A program made the translations under genes and the position numbers. From Planococcus maitriensis (GTDB taxonomy: Bacteria; Bacillota; Bacilli; Bacillales_A; Planococcaceae), in NCBI RefSeq assembly GCF_003289925.1, contig NZ_QLZQ01000002.1:331282-395281 (forward strand): a stretch of DNA of 64,000 nucleotides. The letters run 5' to 3'. Shown one piece after another: positions 55,102 through 63,934 of the stretch. Each line of letters starts with the position of its first letter. The first letter of the stretch is position 1. The notes beneath the pieces were generated by a model. That model did not search any database, was not told the origin of the DNA, and saw only the letters and a list, made by a program, of their open reading frames with translations.

Positions 55102-57720
55102 TTATTTCGTATCGTACCAAGTATCCCCTGTCGCGATATCCACTTTCAGCGGGACATTCAGTTCCACTGCGGACTCCATGACTTCGGGGACCAGCTTCAT
55201 CAATCGATCGAGCTCTTCGGGAGGCGCTTCGAATATCAGCTCATCGTGGACTTGCAACAGCATTCTCGACTGCAAGCCTTCACGCTCAATCGCGGCATCC
55301 ATTTCGATCATCGCCTGTTTGATGATATCGGCCGCACTGCCTTGTATCGGTGTGTTCATCGCCGTGCGTTCGGCAAAACTGCGCAAATTGAAGTTCGAGC
55401 TATTGATGTCCGGCAAATAGCGGCGGCGATTCATCAGCGTCGTGACGTAGCCGTCTTTTTTCGCCTGTTCGACAATTGAACCCATATACCCTTGGACGCC
55501 CGGGAAGCTGGCCAAATACTTTTCAATGAAATCAGCCGCTTCTTTCCGGGTAATGTCCAGGCTTTGGGACAAGCCGTAATCGCTGATGCCGTAGACAATC
55601 CCGAAGTTGACCGCTTTGGCGGCGCGGCGCATATCCGGAGTCACTTCCTCCAATGTTACGTTGAAGACATCGCTCGCCGTTTTTGTATGAATGTCGAGAT
55701 CTGCCTTGAACGCTTCTATCAAGCGCTCGTCTTTCGACATATGGGCGAGTACACGCAATTCGATCTGGGAATAGTCCGCTGCGACCATCACCCAGCCAGG
55801 TTCTGACGGGACGAACGCTTTACGGATCTTGCGCCCCTCTTCCAGGCGCACCGGGATGTTTTGCAAGTTCGGGTTGGTCGAACTGAGCCTGCCGGTCGTC
55901 GTCAGGGCTTGCTGGAAACGGGTATGGATCTTGCCGTCTTCATGGATTTCTTTCAATAGGCCTTCAATATACGTCGACAGCAATTTGCCCAGTTGGCGAT
56001 ACATCAGGATGTGATGGATGATTTCGTGTTTGCCTTCCAATTTCTCCAGCACATCCGCTGCAGTCGAGTAGCCGGTTTTCGTCTTTTTGATCGCCGGCAA
56101 GCCCAACTGTTCGAAAAGAATGACGCCCAGCTGTTTCGGCGAATTGATATTGAATTCGTGGCCGGCGAGCGAATAGATTTCCTGTTCGATCATGCCGAGC
56201 TGGCGCTTCAATTCCACGCCCATGTCAGCCAATTGCCCACGGTCCACTTTAACCCCGAGCGATTCCATTTGGCCAAGCACTTTTGCGAGCGGCAGTTCCA
56301 ATTTATCGTACAGGTCGAATTGCTCGTTTTCCTCCAGCTTCTTGACGACCACGGGGCGCACATTATAGATCGCTCTCGCTTTCCTCGCCATATGTTCATT
56401 CAAATCATCCGCTTCAGGGACTTTTTTCTTCGCGCCCTTGCCGTAGACCTGCTCATTGGCCGAGACATCCGAATAACCGTATTCACGGACGATATCCGCC
56501 AAGTCCGTATACTTCAGTGAAGGATTGACGATATAGGCGCCCAGCATCAAATCGAAGTCCACCCCGTCGATCTTGATGCCGTTTCTGAGGAATGCCGCAG
56601 TCGCCGCTTTGGAATCCGACATATACTTCTTGACGCTTGCATCTTCGAGCCAAGCTTTCAACGCATCCGACGCTGCAGCCACTTCCATCGGGATGACATA
56701 GGTCGCTTTTTCAGACGCCAATGAAACCCCCAGCAAATCACAGCTATGGTAATGCTCGTCGTACAGTTCCAGATGGACCGCCATGCCGTTTTCCAAGAGG
56801 CTCTCATCGACTGTGCCAAGCACCTCGAAATGCAGCTCTTCCTTCTCGGTTTCCTCTGCCGTATAATCCAGCTTCTCCAGCAATGATTTAAAAGCGAGCT
56901 CGTTCCAGATACGCACCAATTCGTCCTGGTCAGGGCCTGCGTAATCGAGTTCATCGATCGTCACTTCCACAGGCGCTTGGCGTTCGATCGTCGCCAGCTT
57001 TTTGGACAAATAGGCAAGCTCTTCATTTTCCACGAGCTTTTCCTTCATTTTGCCTTTCTGTTCCTCAATCGCTTCATAGACACCTTCAACCGACCCGTGT
57101 TTGGCGAGCAGTTTCAATGCCGTCTTTTCCCCGACCCCAGGAACCCCCGGAATGTTATCGGACGGATCGCCCATCAAGCCTTTCATGTCGATAATCTGCA
57201 GCGGCGTCAGGCCGTATTTTTCTTGGATATGGCCCACTGTGTATTTCTCGATATCGGTGATGCCTTTGCGGGTGATGTAGACAACTGTCGAATCCGAGGC
57301 GAGCTGCGTCAAATCCTTGTCGCCAGAGACCACGACGACCTGGTCGCCTGCCTGTTCTGCTTGAAGGCTCAGCGTGCCGATGATATCATCCGCCTCGTAA
57401 TTGTCGAGCTCGTATTGTTTGATCTTGTATGCTGAGAGCAGCTTGCGCAAATACGGGAATTGCTCGGACAGTTCGGGCGGGGTCTTTTGCCGTCCGCCTT
57501 TGTATTCTTTATATGCTTCGTTGCGGAATGTGGTTTTCCCGGCATCGAAAGCCACCATCATATGTGTCGGCTTTTCTTCCTCCAGTAGCTTTTGCAGCAT
57601 TGTCGTGAAGCCATACACTGCATTCGTGTGCACTCCGTTGTCGTTCGTCAATAATGGCAACGCGAAAAATGCGCGGTATGCCAGGCTGTTGCCATCAAGC
57701 AATAAGATTTTCTTTGACAC
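55102..57720 (-). CDS. polA: DNA polymerase I
   Basis: 872 residues. N-terminal 5'-nuclease domain (LLLDGNSLAYRAFFALP, DNYEADDIIGTL, PGVPGVGEKTALKLL), a degenerate 3'-5' exonuclease domain in which the metal-binding D-x-E motif is not conserved, as in other Bacillus Pol I enzymes, and the polymerase domain (ADYSQIELRVLAH, RRAAKAVNFGIVYG, QVHDELIFE). The start is GTG 57718-57720 after AAAGGGG; the longer frame runs back through the hflC terminator. First gene of polA-mutM-coaE. Confidence 0.96.
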   Translation of the reverse strand: MSKKILLLDGNSLAYRAFFALPLLTNDNGVHTNAVYGFTTMLQKLLEEEKPTHMMVAFDAGKTTFRNEAYKEYKGGRQKTPPELSEQFPYLRKLLSAYKIKQYELDNYEADDIIGTLSLQAEQAGDQVVVVSGDKDLTQLASDSTVVYITRKGITDIEKYTVGHIQEKYGLTPLQIIDMKGLMGDPSDNIPGVPGVGEKTALKLLAKHGSVEGVYEAIEEQKGKMKEKLVENEELAYLSKKLATIERQAPVEVTIDELDYAGPDQDELVRIWNELAFKSLLEKLDYTAEETEKEELHFEVLGTVDESLLENGMAVHLELYDEHYHSCDLLGVSLASEKATYVIPMEVAAASDALKAWLEDASVKKYMSDSKAATAAFLRNGIKIDGVDFDLMLGAYIVNPSLKYTDLADIVREYGYSDVSANEQVYGKGAKKKVPEADDLNEHMARKARAIYNVRPVVVKKLEENEQFDLYDKLELPLAKVLGQMESLGVKVDRGQLADMGVELKRQLGMIEQEIYSLAGHEFNINSPKQLGVILFEQLGLPAIKKTKTGYSTAADVLEKLEGKHEIIHHILMYRQLGKLLSTYIEGLLKEIHEDGKIHTRFQQALTTTGRLSSTNPNLQNIPVRLEEGRKIRKAFVPSEPGWVMVAADYSQIELRVLAHMSKDERLIEAFKADLDIHTKTASDVFNVTLEEVTPDMRRAAKAVNFGIVYGISDYGLSQSLDITRKEAADFIEKYLASFPGVQGYMGSIVEQAKKDGYVTTLMNRRRYLPDINSSNFNLRSFAERTAMNTPIQGSAADIIKQAMIEMDAAIEREGLQSRMLLQVHDELIFEAPPEELDRLMKLVPEVMESAVELNVPLKVDIATGDTWYDTK

Positions 57721-57738
57721 AAAATTACCCCTTTCCAT

Positions 57739-57798
57739 AAAAAAAGCCGTCATTCCTTTTATTTTACCACGCAGGCAAATAGAAGAGAAATGACGGCT
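57739..57798 (-). terminator. Terminator of hflKC
   Basis: AGCCGTCATT / AATGACGGCT perfect ten-pair stem around a 31-base loop, followed by a long T run on the minus strand, between hflC and polA. Confidence 0.75.
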
Positions 57799-57805
57799 CC
57801 AGTCA

Positions 57806-58786
57806 CTATTCAAGATTTCCGGATAACAGTCTTGCATAAGGTGAATCCGACGGCATGATGATGACCGTATCTTCACCGACCGTTTTCGAATACGATTCGA
57901 GTGAACGGTAAAGCTCATAGAATTCAGGGTCTTTCGAGAACGATTCGTTGTAGATCTGGGCTGCTTCCGCTTCCCCATCCGCCTGGATCAGGGCCGCTTC
58001 TTTTTTGGCGGTGGCAATGACTTCCTGTGCATCGCGGTCAGCTTGCGCTTCGATTTCACGCTTGCGCGCATCGCCTTGCGACAGATAGTCCTGTGCAGTT
58101 GAATCCCGCTCCGAGATCATCCGCGTAAAGACGGCTTGTTCGTTTTCCGCCGGCAAGTCGGTGCGTTTCATGCGGACATCGACGACTTCGATGCCGTATT
58201 GGTCGGTGTTGAGCAATTCATTGACTCTTTCTGTCACAGTGTCGTTCAGGCTGCCGCGCGAGGAATTCTCGTCGTTGATAATTTCGTCATAATCGAGCTG
58301 GCCCAGCTCTGTGCGCACGACGGAATAAATGAACTCTTCCATGCGCGACTCGGCATTGATGATCGTTCCGGCATTCGAAATCATGCTAAGCGGGTCGGTC
58401 ACCCGCCATACGGCGTAATTGTCGATCAAAATGCGTTTTTTGTCTTTCGTGTTGATCTCCGCTTCCGATACATCATAGGTCATCTGGTATTTCGGGATGG
58501 TCGTGATGCTTTGGATGAACGGGATTTTCATTTTAATGCCCGGTTCTTCCTGGACTTTGACGACTTCACCGAACTGCCGGACAACGCGGTATTCATTTTC
58601 TTTCACGACATAGGCATTGGTCAGGACGATCAATAAAGCGAAAAAGACGATTGCCGAGATGAGGATCGGTTTCCAGTATTTCCTGTAGTTGATCGGTTCT
58701 CTCGGCTCCCTCGGTTTTTTCGCCCGGTTTTTATTGCCGAAGATATCCGTCGTATTATTATTGCCGAATGGCTGTTTCGGATCCAT
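57806..58786 (-). CDS. hflC: HflC-like SPFH/band 7 membrane protein
   Basis: 326 residues. A cytoplasmic N-terminal extension of about 37 residues, one transmembrane helix (PILISAIVFFALLIVLTNAY), then the SPFH domain (YRVVRQFGEVVKVQEEPGIK, VWRVTDPLSMI) and a coiled-coil region (ARKREIEAQADRDAQEVIAT). With HflK it forms a cage that encloses the FtsH protease in E. coli. Its ATG overlaps the hflK stop (TGATG). Confidence 0.92.
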   Translation of the reverse strand: MDPKQPFGNNNTTDIFGNKNRAKKPREPREPINYRKYWKPILISAIVFFALLIVLTNAYVVKENEYRVVRQFGEVVKVQEEPGIKMKIPFIQSITTIPKYQMTYDVSEAEINTKDKKRILIDNYAVWRVTDPLSMISNAGTIINAESRMEEFIYSVVRTELGQLDYDEIINDENSSRGSLNDTVTERVNELLNTDQYGIEVVDVRMKRTDLPAENEQAVFTRMISERDSTAQDYLSQGDARKREIEAQADRDAQEVIATAKKEAALIQADGEAEAAQIYNESFSKDPEFYELYRSLESYSKTVGEDTVIIMPSDSPYARLLSGNLE

Positions 58787-59757
58787 CAGTTGCCGCCCCC
58801 TTCCTGGGTTTCTTCTTCAGCTGCCGGCGGTATGGCGGTCTGCATTTCACCGAGCGGCAAATACTTCATCGTTCCTTCATCATCGTTCATGATATACAGT
58901 TTGGCGTTCGGCAATACCGATTCCAAAGTTTCCATGATCAACCGTTGCCTTGTCACTTCCGGATTGCCTTCGTATTCGGCATAGAGTTTATCGAATACTG
59001 CGACGTCACCGCGCGCCTGCTCGATTCGTTCGACTTTCTGGGCTTCGGCGCGGGAATTGATGGCGGATTTCTCGCCTAATGCTTCGTTGCGCTTCTGGTT
59101 TTCGTATTTATTCGCTTCGTTGATCTTCGTATTCATCGTTTCCCTGGCGTCCGTCACATTCGTGAACGCTGCGCGCACTTCTTCGTTCGGCAGCTCCACA
59201 TCCTGCAGCTTCACCGCCAAGACGGAAATCCCGATATCGTATTCCTCGATAAGCGATGATAACAGGTCACGGGTATCCGCCTCGATTTCCGCTTTTCCTG
59301 ATGTCAGGGCATCGTCGATCAAGGAGCTCCCGATAATCGAACGGATGGATGCGGATGTGGCATCGTGAAGCATTTCACGAGGGTCTTCTGCATTGAACAG
59401 GAATTTTTTCGGGTCGGTGATTTTCCATTGGACGACAAGATCGGTCAGGACGATGTTCTCGTCCCCGGTGATCATTTTGGTCTCTTTATCGTATGTAGTG
59501 ATTTCACCTTCCGCGTTTTGGTCATAGCCGAATTGAAGGCTGTAGGTTTCCTTTGACATCACTTCCGCTTTTTGGATAGGCCAAGGCATCTTGAAGTGAA
59601 GGCCAGATTCCGTGACCGGCTCCCCCGCTTCACCGAACGTGATGATGACCGCCTGTTCCGACTCATCGACGGTGTACCAGGAAGTAAAGACGGCGACCAA
59701 TGCAAGGATGCCGGCAATCGACAGCCCGATGATGGACAGGACTCGTTTCGTAGTCAT
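58786..59757 (-). CDS. hflK: HflK-like SPFH/band 7 membrane protein
   Basis: 323 residues. N-terminal transmembrane helix (VLSIIGLSIAGILALVAVF), SPFH domain (SEQAVIITFGEAGEPVTESG, VVQWKITDPKKFLFN) and a coiled coil (NKYENQKRNEALGEKSAINS). Partner of HflC and modulator of FtsH in other bacteria. The glycine-rich N-terminal extension of E. coli HflK is absent. B. subtilis lacks this pair at the locus. Confidence 0.92.
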   Translation of the reverse strand: MTTKRVLSIIGLSIAGILALVAVFTSWYTVDESEQAVIITFGEAGEPVTESGLHFKMPWPIQKAEVMSKETYSLQFGYDQNAEGEITTYDKETKMITGDENIVLTDLVVQWKITDPKKFLFNAEDPREMLHDATSASIRSIIGSSLIDDALTSGKAEIEADTRDLLSSLIEEYDIGISVLAVKLQDVELPNEEVRAAFTNVTDARETMNTKINEANKYENQKRNEALGEKSAINSRAEAQKVERIEQARGDVAVFDKLYAEYEGNPEVTRQRLIMETLESVLPNAKLYIMNDDEGTMKYLPLGEMQTAIPPAAEEETQEGGGN

Positions 59758-59826
59758 GGTGTTTCCCCCTTTTTTTCTTTATAACTATGTATACGGAATG
59801 ATTGTGAAATAGTTTCAGGAAAATAG

Positions 59827-59855
59827 AAAAAGAGCCCGGGGAGGGGCTCTTTTTC
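59827..59855 (-). terminator. Terminator after the ATP-grasp gene
   Basis: AAAAAGAGCCCC / GGGCTCTTTTT stem with a short loop, flanked by A and T runs. It separates the phoPR-ligase operon from hflKC. Confidence 0.88.
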
Positions 59856-59929
59856 AAGTCATGCGGTTGAAGGGGGTTCTATTAAAGAATAGCACCCGAT
59901 TGTGAAGCTGGTGTTAAGCCTGTGTAAAC

Positions 59930-61150
59930 TTACCATTGATTGTTTTTGTATTTTTTATAATAATTCACTTGGCGCGCAAAAAGATACAGTTTGCGCTTCA
60001 TATGGGTATCTTTTTTATAGAATAGCGGATTGCCCCATCTCTTCTCCTTGATCAAGCGCTTGATGTCTTTTTGGACCACCTGGTTTTGGACGAAATTGCG
60101 CAATACCACCTTCGGAACAACTGTGAACAGAAAATCCTCATTCAAATAAGTGATCGGTTTCTCCGTCTTGTAAATCAAATCATCGACCAAGTACTCTGCC
60201 ATATTATGGCCAAGCGCCGTGACATAATAGCTTGAGCGCCCTTGGCGGATATTCACTTCGAATACCTTGAATTTCTTGTCGCGCGAGTCGTATTTCAAAT
60301 CGAAATTGGCGAATCCGGTATAACCGACCGCTTCAAGGAAATGCTGGAGCTTTTGCATCATTTCCTTGTCGAATCGCGTGATGAGCGCCGTATAATTGCC
60401 GATGGCCGTGACGGTATGTTCCTGCAAGACAACTTGCGCAAACGTCACCAATTGCGTCTGGCCTTTCGAATTGGCGTAAATGACGGAATCCCACATATAT
60501 GTATCATCGCCTGGAATGAAATCCTGGATGATCAATTCATCACGGTAGCCGCTTGCCTTGATTTTCTGGATGACTTCAAATAGCTCTTTCGGGCTGTCCA
60601 CCTTATAGACTTTTTCCTGCCCTTCGAACTTATTGCGGCTGTATTCGATGCCATTGCTTGGTTTGACGACGACCGGATACATCATGTCGCTGTCGTCGAA
60701 TGGAACATCCTGGCTGCAATCATAAAAATATGTCGTCGGCGTATCGATGCCGTGCTCTTTGCACAGTTCATAGAAATTCGCTTTCATCTGCAATTTATTC
60801 ATCAGTTCTTCAGTCGGGTAATTGAAGACATAATGCTCGCGCAGCACTTTGGCATTCTCGATTATCAAGCGCACGTAAAGATCATTCGTGCCGACCAGCA
60901 ACAAAGTTTTGCCGGGAGCCCTGTATTTATCCGCCATGCCGATCAAAATATCCGCGAAATGTTCCGGCTCGGATAGCCTTTTATCAAATTCGATGGTTTC
61001 AGTGATCGAGCTCATCTCCGTGAAGGACAAAGGCTCTTTGCCGATCAAGATCGGCTTGATGCCGTATGCTTCATGAAATGAAATCGCCATATTGTATGCA
61101 TTCATATCCGTACCGACAATGATCGGCAAGAATGGGTGTTTAGTTTCCAT
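59930..61150 (-). CDS. ATP-grasp ligase resembling D-aspartate ligase of peptidoglycan cross-bridges
   Basis: 406 residues. N-terminal PIIVGTDMNAYNMAISFHEA, central ATP-grasp with PVVVKPSNGIEYSRNKFEG, IIQDFIPGDDTYMWD and the metal-binding FANFDLKYDSRDKKFKVFEV followed by NIRQGRSSYYVTALG. From memory these blocks closely parallel the Enterococcus faecium D-aspartate ligase Aslfm, which adds D-Asp to the peptidoglycan lysine. Planococcus walls are of the A4-alpha type (L-Lys-D-Glu or D-Asp), so the enzyme may build that bridge; the substrate is inferred. It starts nine bases after phoR with GGAGG and is thus part of the phoPR operon. Confidence 0.8.
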   Translation of the reverse strand: METKHPFLPIIVGTDMNAYNMAISFHEAYGIKPILIGKEPLSFTEMSSITETIEFDKRLSEPEHFADILIGMADKYRAPGKTLLLVGTNDLYVRLIIENAKVLREHYVFNYPTEELMNKLQMKANFYELCKEHGIDTPTTYFYDCSQDVPFDDSDMMYPVVVKPSNGIEYSRNKFEGQEKVYKVDSPKELFEVIQKIKASGYRDELIIQDFIPGDDTYMWDSVIYANSKGQTQLVTFAQVVLQEHTVTAIGNYTALITRFDKEMMQKLQHFLEAVGYTGFANFDLKYDSRDKKFKVFEVNIRQGRSSYYVTALGHNMAEYLVDDLIYKTEKPITYLNEDFLFTVVPKVVLRNFVQNQVVQKDIKRLIKEKRWGNPLFYKKDTHMKRKLYLFARQVNYYKKYKNNQW

Positions 61151-61159
61151 ATGTTCCTC

Positions 61160-62560
61160 CTAAATTTCTTCCGCAAGCGGCAAATAGACGGTAAAGGTCG
61201 TGCCTACGCCGACTTCGCTTTCGACTTCGACTTTGCCATGATGCGCTTCAATGATATGTTTAACGATTGAAAGCCCCAGCCCCGTGCCGCCTGAATTCCG
61301 GCTGCGGGCGCGGTCCACGCGGTAAAAACGCTCAAATAGGCGGCCAATTTCGGCTGCTTCGATGCCGATGCCCTGATCTCCCACTTTCACGATTGCCTGG
61401 TCCCCTTCTGCATAGAGCTTCAGCGACACGGTGGTGTTTTCCACTGAATAAGTGGCGGCATTGATCAATAAATTGACGATCACTTGGATGAGCCGGTTCC
61501 CGTCGCCGTTGACGATAACCGGTGCCAGGTCCAATTCCAGGCTGATATTCTTTTCTGCCAGTTTCGGATGCACCGTTTCGACAGCCCGTTCAATGATGGC
61601 TTTCATGTCCGTCGGCTCCAACTCGATATGGAAAGTGGAGCGTTCCATATTCGACAGGTTAAGCAAATCATTGATAAGCATTTCCAAGCGGTTGCTTTCC
61701 GTCTGGATGATTTCCAGGAATGACAATAAGGTATCTTTGTCCTGATAAGCCCCGTCCAACAATGTTTCAGAAAAACCTTTGATCGACGTGACGGGCGTGC
61801 GCAATTCGTGGGAAACATTGGCCACAAAATCCTTGCGTACTTGTTCCAGTTTCTTCAATTCGGTAATATCGTGGAACACGATGACCACCCCGAGCCAACG
61901 CTCGTGTTCACCGATGACCGGTGCGCCGTATACATCCAGGTTCTTCAACTTCATCCCTTCGGCAAACTCGATTTGATTGCGTGAACGGGTTTCAGTCATG
62001 AACACTGTTTCAATGAAGGATTTCAGTTCGGGCGCAATATCGATTTCCCTGTAGAGGCTGCCAAGTGCCGCCTCGCTGCTCAGGCCGGTTTCCTCAAGAA
62101 ATGCCCGGTTAACCAAAGAAATCGTCCCTTGCCGGTCAATCATCACCAATGCACTGCCCATATTCTCGATCAGCGTTTTCAGCCGCTCCTGTTCCATCAA
62201 GCGGACAGTAGCCACTTCCTGCAAGTTCCGGGCAAGGACGTTGATCGTCTTGTTCAGCTCCAAGCTGCCTTGGGCATCGGATTCATAGGCGCGGGCGCGG
62301 TAATTCCCTTTCACCAGTTCCACAGCGGTTTCAGTCGCATTTTCCACCGGCTCCACTTGCAAACGGATAATACGGTTACCGATGACTGCAGAGATCGCCA
62401 GGCCAATCAGGAAAATAAGCCCCAACGCCAGCCAAACAGCGGATTTATTTTGCGCCTCCGCGTATAAAGGGAGAAACTGGAGCACAATCAAATAAAGCCC
62501 GACGAGAAGCGTACCGATCCATAACAACAAGGAGATCAGCAGGCGGCGCCGGAAAGTCAT
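61160..62560 (-). CDS. phoR: Phosphate-type sensor histidine kinase (PhoR/PnpS) with a very short extracellular loop
   Basis: 466 residues. Two transmembrane helices (about 8-30 and 40-62) lie only about 10 residues apart, followed by HAMP-like and PAS regions (ENMGSALVMIDRQGTISLVN), the His box VANVSHELRTPVTSIKGF, and a HATPase domain (QVIVNLLINAATYS, VGDQGIGIE, GGTGLGLSIVKHI). B. subtilis PhoR has a large extracytoplasmic sensor domain, missing here. The start overlaps the phoP stop by four bases. The ATP-grasp gene follows immediately. Confidence 0.93.
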   Translation of the reverse strand: MTFRRRLLISLLLWIGTLLVGLYLIVLQFLPLYAEAQNKSAVWLALGLIFLIGLAISAVIGNRIIRLQVEPVENATETAVELVKGNYRARAYESDAQGSLELNKTINVLARNLQEVATVRLMEQERLKTLIENMGSALVMIDRQGTISLVNRAFLEETGLSSEAALGSLYREIDIAPELKSFIETVFMTETRSRNQIEFAEGMKLKNLDVYGAPVIGEHERWLGVVIVFHDITELKKLEQVRKDFVANVSHELRTPVTSIKGFSETLLDGAYQDKDTLLSFLEIIQTESNRLEMLINDLLNLSNMERSTFHIELEPTDMKAIIERAVETVHPKLAEKNISLELDLAPVIVNGDGNRLIQVIVNLLINAATYSVENTTVSLKLYAEGDQAIVKVGDQGIGIEAAEIGRLFERFYRVDRARSRNSGGTGLGLSIVKHIIEAHHGKVEVESEVGVGTTFTVYLPLAEEI

Positions 62561-63264
62561 GAACTTTTCGGCTCCTCGAATTTATAGCCCAATCCGCGGA
62601 TGGTCTTGATAAAAGTCGGCTTGCGCGTATTCGCTTCGATCTTTTCACGCAAATGGCTGACGTGGACATCGACAATCCGTGTATCGCCGGCAAAGTCGTA
62701 TTTCCATACAGCGCTCAATAATTGGTCCCGGGTCAATACCCTATTCTTGTTTTCCGCCAGGTAGACCAGCAATTCGAATTCTTTCGGTGTGAACTCCAAT
62801 TGCTTGTCATCCAAAAATACTTCAAATCTATCCGGGAAAATCTGCAACTTACCGAACACATACGGGGCAGACCCGTCCTGCTGGATGACTGGGCTTGTTT
62901 CTGCCCTGCGTAACACCGCTTTGATGCGGGCAACCACTTCACGCGGGCTGAACGGCTTGGTCATGTAATCATCCGCCCCCAGCTCCAGGCCGAGCACTTT
63001 ATCGAATTCGTCGCCTTTTGCCGTCAGCATGATGATCGGGGTGTTCACTTTCTGCTGGCGCAATGATTTGCACACTTCCACGCCATCCATTGACGGCAGC
63101 ATCAAGTCCAGCACGATCAAGTCCGGATTTTCACTCAGCGCAAGATCGTAGCCCTGCTTTCCATCATTTGCGATAATCGTTTCATATCCTGCCTGCACCA
63201 AATTATACGATAACAGCGTTGCAATCGAATGTTCATCTTCAATGATCAAAAGTTTCTTCGGCAT
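62557..63264 (-). CDS. phoP: Response regulator PhoP (OmpR family)
   Basis: 235 residues. Receiver domain with acidic pocket IEDEHS, phospho-acceptor Asp in LIVLDLMLPSMDG (about residue 52), MLTAKGD and conserved Lys in DYMTKPFSP; C-terminal winged helix (LEFTPKEFELLVYLAENK, RIVDVHVSHLREKIE). The start ATG 63262-63264 follows GTGGAGG. Directs the phosphate-starvation response and, in Bacillus, teichoic-acid remodelling. Gene order mdh-(MaoC)-phoP-phoR is that of Bacillales. Confidence 0.95.
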   Translation of the reverse strand: MPKKLLIIEDEHSIATLLSYNLVQAGYETIIANDGKQGYDLALSENPDLIVLDLMLPSMDGVEVCKSLRQQKVNTPIIMLTAKGDEFDKVLGLELGADDYMTKPFSPREVVARIKAVLRRAETSPVIQQDGSAPYVFGKLQIFPDRFEVFLDDKQLEFTPKEFELLVYLAENKNRVLTRDQLLSAVWKYDFAGDTRIVDVHVSHLREKIEANTRKPTFIKTIRGLGYKFEEPKSS

Positions 63265-63309
63265 TTTGCATCCTCCACACTCAATTTGGAACCCCCATTC
63301 CAAACCGCT

Positions 63310-63786
63310 TTAGAAATTCTCCATCGCCTGGGTCGTCAATTTGTTCGACGTTTTCGGCGGCTGTGCAACGATCTTTCCTTCTATGCAAATTGCGCCTTCT
63401 TCATCCGTGCCTTCGACGCGGATGGTCGCCAGATTTCCCCTTACATCCACATCGGTCACTTCCAGCAGGAAATCGACTGTCGCATAATGGTAGACCGGCT
63501 TCTTGAATACCAGATGCTGTTCGCAAATATAAGAGCCCGGTCCTGGCATATACTTGGACACTGCTGATGTGACGATACCCGTCAGCATGATATTCGGCAC
63601 GACCGGCTTTTCAAAACTGGTGGTGGAAGCGAAGTCATGCTGGATATACAATGGATTTCCATCGTTTGTCAGCCCCAGATACAAGAGCAAGTCCTTGTCT
63701 TCGATCTTTTCCGTCAGCTTCAACTTCTCACCGATGGTAATATCTTCAATCTTCCTGCCTAGTTTCCGTTTTTTTCCGAGCAACAC
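63310..63786 (-). CDS. MaoC-like hotdog-fold dehydratase
   Basis: 158 residues. Contains LYLGLTNDGNPLYIQHDFA, the hydratase motif with Asp, Asn-Pro and His of (R)-specific enoyl-CoA hydratases, and PVVPNIMLTGIV. The substrate is unknown; it may act on (R)-3-hydroxyacyl-CoA. The start is taken as GTG 63784-63786, eight bases after GGGGAGG; an ATG nine codons upstream abuts a weak ribosome site. A TTGCAC / TACTAT promoter-like pair lies just upstream. It is 45 bases before phoP and probably co-transcribed. Confidence 0.82.
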   Translation of the reverse strand: MLLGKKRKLGRKIEDITIGEKLKLTEKIEDKDLLLYLGLTNDGNPLYIQHDFASTTSFEKPVVPNIMLTGIVTSAVSKYMPGPGSYICEQHLVFKKPVYHYATVDFLLEVTDVDVRGNLATIRVEGTDEEGAICIEGKIVAQPPKTSNKLTTQAMENF

Positions 63787-63896
63787 AGGCTTTCCCTCCC
63801 CTAGGTGGTTCATATCCTTATAGTATCAATTACAGCAGTATAAGTGCAAGTTCGTCCGCCTTCCGGCCGTGCATGCAGGCTTATCTGCAACCATTG

Positions 63897-63930
63897 AAAA
63901 AGCCGGACAGGCCACCCCCGTCCGGCTTCA
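63897..63930 (-). terminator. Terminator of mdh
   Basis: AGCCGGAC / GTCCGGCT stem followed by TTTTTC on the minus strand, four bases after the mdh stop. Confidence 0.88.
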
Positions 63931-63934
63931 TGCA

